Below are positions 62,630-64,000 of a stretch of 64,000 nucleotides of DNA, piece after piece. The position numbers were made by a program, and so were the translations under genes. The notes under the pieces are model-generated. The model worked only from the letters and a program-made list of their open reading frames with translations. It was not told where the DNA came from and made no database searches. Within the stretch, counting starts at the first letter, position 1; each line of letters starts with the position of its first letter. Origin of the DNA: Gemmatimonadales bacterium UBA2982 (GTDB lineage: Bacteria > Gemmatimonadota > Gemmatimonadetes > Longimicrobiales > Gaopeijiaceae). The stretch is from the NCBI GenBank assembly GCA_002347035.1, contig DEAM01000005.1:235539-299538 (forward strand). Direction: 5' to 3'.

Positions 62630-64000
62630 CTAGTAACCGCCGCTTGCTGCGGGCATCGCTGCTGGAAGCCCGTAAGCTGCCAATCCATCCTGCAGCTGTA
62701 CGATGATGTACTGGTGGCCATTGTGCGTCCAACTCGACATCCCATAGCGGGAGATCCCAGGGATCTCTACCGCGCTACGACGCTCCCCCGTCTCCTTGTC
62801 GATGGCGAAAAGGTGAGGTGTTCCGTCGCTCGTCTGACCAGTTGCTAAAAGCATGTTCGGTGTGACTGTCAGCGTCGAATGTCCGCTGCGGCCACGATTG
62901 ACCATTACTCCATCCACGCCCTGCAGAAGCGGGTGGTTCCGAATGAGTTCTTGTTGCTCTTCAGGCGCGTCGCCGTGCGGGATGGTCCACTTGATGTCAC
63001 CCGTGTTCACGTCGACTGCTACAATACGTCCCGCCGGCCCCTTCCAGATAGGAAGCCCGTCCAGGGTTGGCTGGCGAATGCGCTGTCCCCCGACACCCCG
63101 TGAGTACTGAGAGTAGGTGGTACCAGTCTGCGCAGGGCTATCAAGCGGCGACTCGCTGGATGGCATCAATCTTTCCGGACTGCAGTTGCTCTGTGATGTC
63201 ACGAAGACAACCCCGTTCACGGGATCGCCTACTGCAGGACCAGTGATATTGGCACCACCGCCGCCACCTGGGCAGATCCATCCTGGTCCGTCAGGATCGT
63301 CCATCGTCGTGGGAGGATCAAAAAGTGGCGCAAATAAATTCATGTCCTCTGCAATCTGACGTGCCCGGTCATAGATCTCGGGCGTATAGTCGATCAGATG
63401 TTCCGGCTGACGACCCTGTAGATCGAAAGGTGGTGGCTTTGTCGGGAAGGGTTGAGTTGCAGAGAGCTGCTCGCCAGGTACGCGCGAAGCCTCAACCGGG
63501 CGCTCTTCGATGGGCCAGATCGGCTCACCTGTCTCACGATCTAGTGCGTACAAGAAGGCCTGCTTCGTCGCCTGGAAGACTCCCTTTACCTCACGACCGT
63601 CGACCGTCACATCCATTAGGATCGGGGCCGTAGGCGTGTCGTAGTTCCAGATATCATGATGCACGAACTGGTAGTGCCAACGTCGCTCACCGGTGTCGGC
63701 ATCAAGTGCGATGATGCTCGTGCTGAACAGGTTGTCGCCGGGATGATGACCACCGTAAAAGTCGATCGTGGCCCCATTCGTCACGATGTAGACAAGACCG
63801 AGTTCTGGATCAGCCGACATCGGTGCCCATGACGATACGTCACCTGTCCAATCCCACGCATCATTTTCCCATGTCTCATGACCAAACTCACCAGGCCGTG
63901 GGATCACGTGAAACTTCCACTTCTGCTCACCCGTCCGGGCGTCGTAGGCCATGATGTCACCAGGCACCATCTCGACACGTGTCTGGTTGTAGCCCTGCTC
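62630..64000 (-). CDS. PQQ-dependent dehydrogenase (quinoprotein), N-terminus outside window
   Basis: The last ~457 residues of a quinoprotein glucose/alcohol-dehydrogenase-like propeller. Tryptophan-docking repeats are visible, such as GDIMAYDARTGEQKWKFHV and SIIALDADTGERRWHYQFVH, followed by HHDIWNYDTPTAPILMDV, and TKQAFLYALDRETGEPIWP. The HHDxWDYD-like part is the conserved active-site region. The gene enters from the right edge and ends with a strong terminator. Electrons should go to quinone or a cytochrome. Substrate uncertain. Confidence 0.92.
   Translation of the reverse strand, partial: EQGYNQTRVEMVPGDIMAYDARTGEQKWKFHVIPRPGEFGHETWENDAWDWTGDVSSWAPMSADPELGLVYIVTNGATIDFYGGHHPGDNLFSTSIIALDADTGERRWHYQFVHHDIWNYDTPTAPILMDVTVDGREVKGVFQATKQAFLYALDRETGEPIWPIEERPVEASRVPGEQLSATQPFPTKPPPFDLQGRQPEHLIDYTPEIYDRARQIAEDMNLFAPLFDPPTTMDDPDGPGWICPGGGGGANITGPAVGDPVNGVVFVTSQSNCSPERLMPSSESPLDSPAQTGTTYSQYSRGVGGQRIRQPTLDGLPIWKGPAGRIVAVDVNTGDIKWTIPHGDAPEEQQELIRNHPLLQGVDGVMVNRGRSGHSTLTVTPNMLLATGQTSDGTPHLFAIDKETGERRSAVEIPGISRYGMSSWTHNGHQYIIVQLQDGLAAYGLPAAMPAASGGY

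Overview
The window looks like a chromosomal segment of an uncultivated, probably marine, Gram-negative heterotroph. The gene content (Tat- and lipobox-bearing oxidoreductases, cytochrome c domains on secreted proteins, PQQ dehydrogenase, Na+-coupled symporters, many TTG/GTG starts with 1-8 bp overlaps) reminds me of Gemmatimonadota or a related lineage; this placement is inference, since no rRNA or tRNA gene was seen. No CRISPR array, insertion sequence, prophage or tRNA was found, and the coding density is high.

Layout. 1-5253 (minus): glyS, ytoQ, a Na+ amino-acid symporter, an unknown gene, nth and a partial HD hydrolase. 5427-6562 (plus): nfuA and a hypothetical gene. 6677-9117 (minus): proB-proA, with a perfect inverted repeat at the proB start, diverging from a leader ORF and an SSS symporter (9208-11120). 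11291-13585: APC permease with two USP domains. 13675-19114 (minus): a Tat-exported molybdenum hydroxylase resembling periplasmic PaoABC, followed by a membrane cytochrome b and, beyond a hairpin, a small helical protein. 19511-20668 (minus): a D-amino-acid-oxidase-like lipoprotein whose segments appear circularly permuted. 20844-25083 (plus): Nramp-like transporter lacking the metal motifs, formyl-CoA:oxalate CoA-transferase-like protein, a reductase and a cupin. 25143-33377: ABC-F, TPR protein, arginine decarboxylase, 1-Cys peroxiredoxin, DinB and an AKR-like protein. 33491-36369 (plus): CitE-like lyase, acyl-CoA dehydrogenase and HTD2-type hydratase, a set resembling itaconate/mesaconate catabolism. 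36503-46115: secreted redox and envelope proteins (cytochrome c-PHM copper monooxygenase, serine hydrolase, heme c beta-propeller lipoprotein, cupin, PEBP, GMC oxidoreductase with subunit 3). 46194-50992 (minus): CoA-transferase, phosphoesterase, FGE-like protein, and an RnfD/NqrB-like membrane protein fused to Sel1 repeats. 51135-57273 (minus): lysine/diaminopimelate operon lysC::dapE-asd-dapB-dapA-dapD plus a possible micro-ORF. 57491-64000: NHL beta-propeller lipoprotein, GNAT, glycerate kinase, malate synthase and a truncated PQQ dehydrogenase.

How it fits together. Two themes recur: envelope oxidation feeding the respiratory chain (Mo-hydroxylase/cytochrome b, GMC, PQQ dehydrogenase, heme c proteins), and small-acid CoA chemistry (Frc-like and CaiB transferases, CitE/HTD2/ACAD, with malate synthase and glycerate kinase as glyoxylate outlets). 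The clearest unusual architectures are the aspartokinase-DapE fusion, the permuted DAAO-like lipoprotein, the PaoABC-cytochrome b operon, and the RnfD-like/Sel1 fusion. All functional statements rest on motif reading from memory; no database search was possible.
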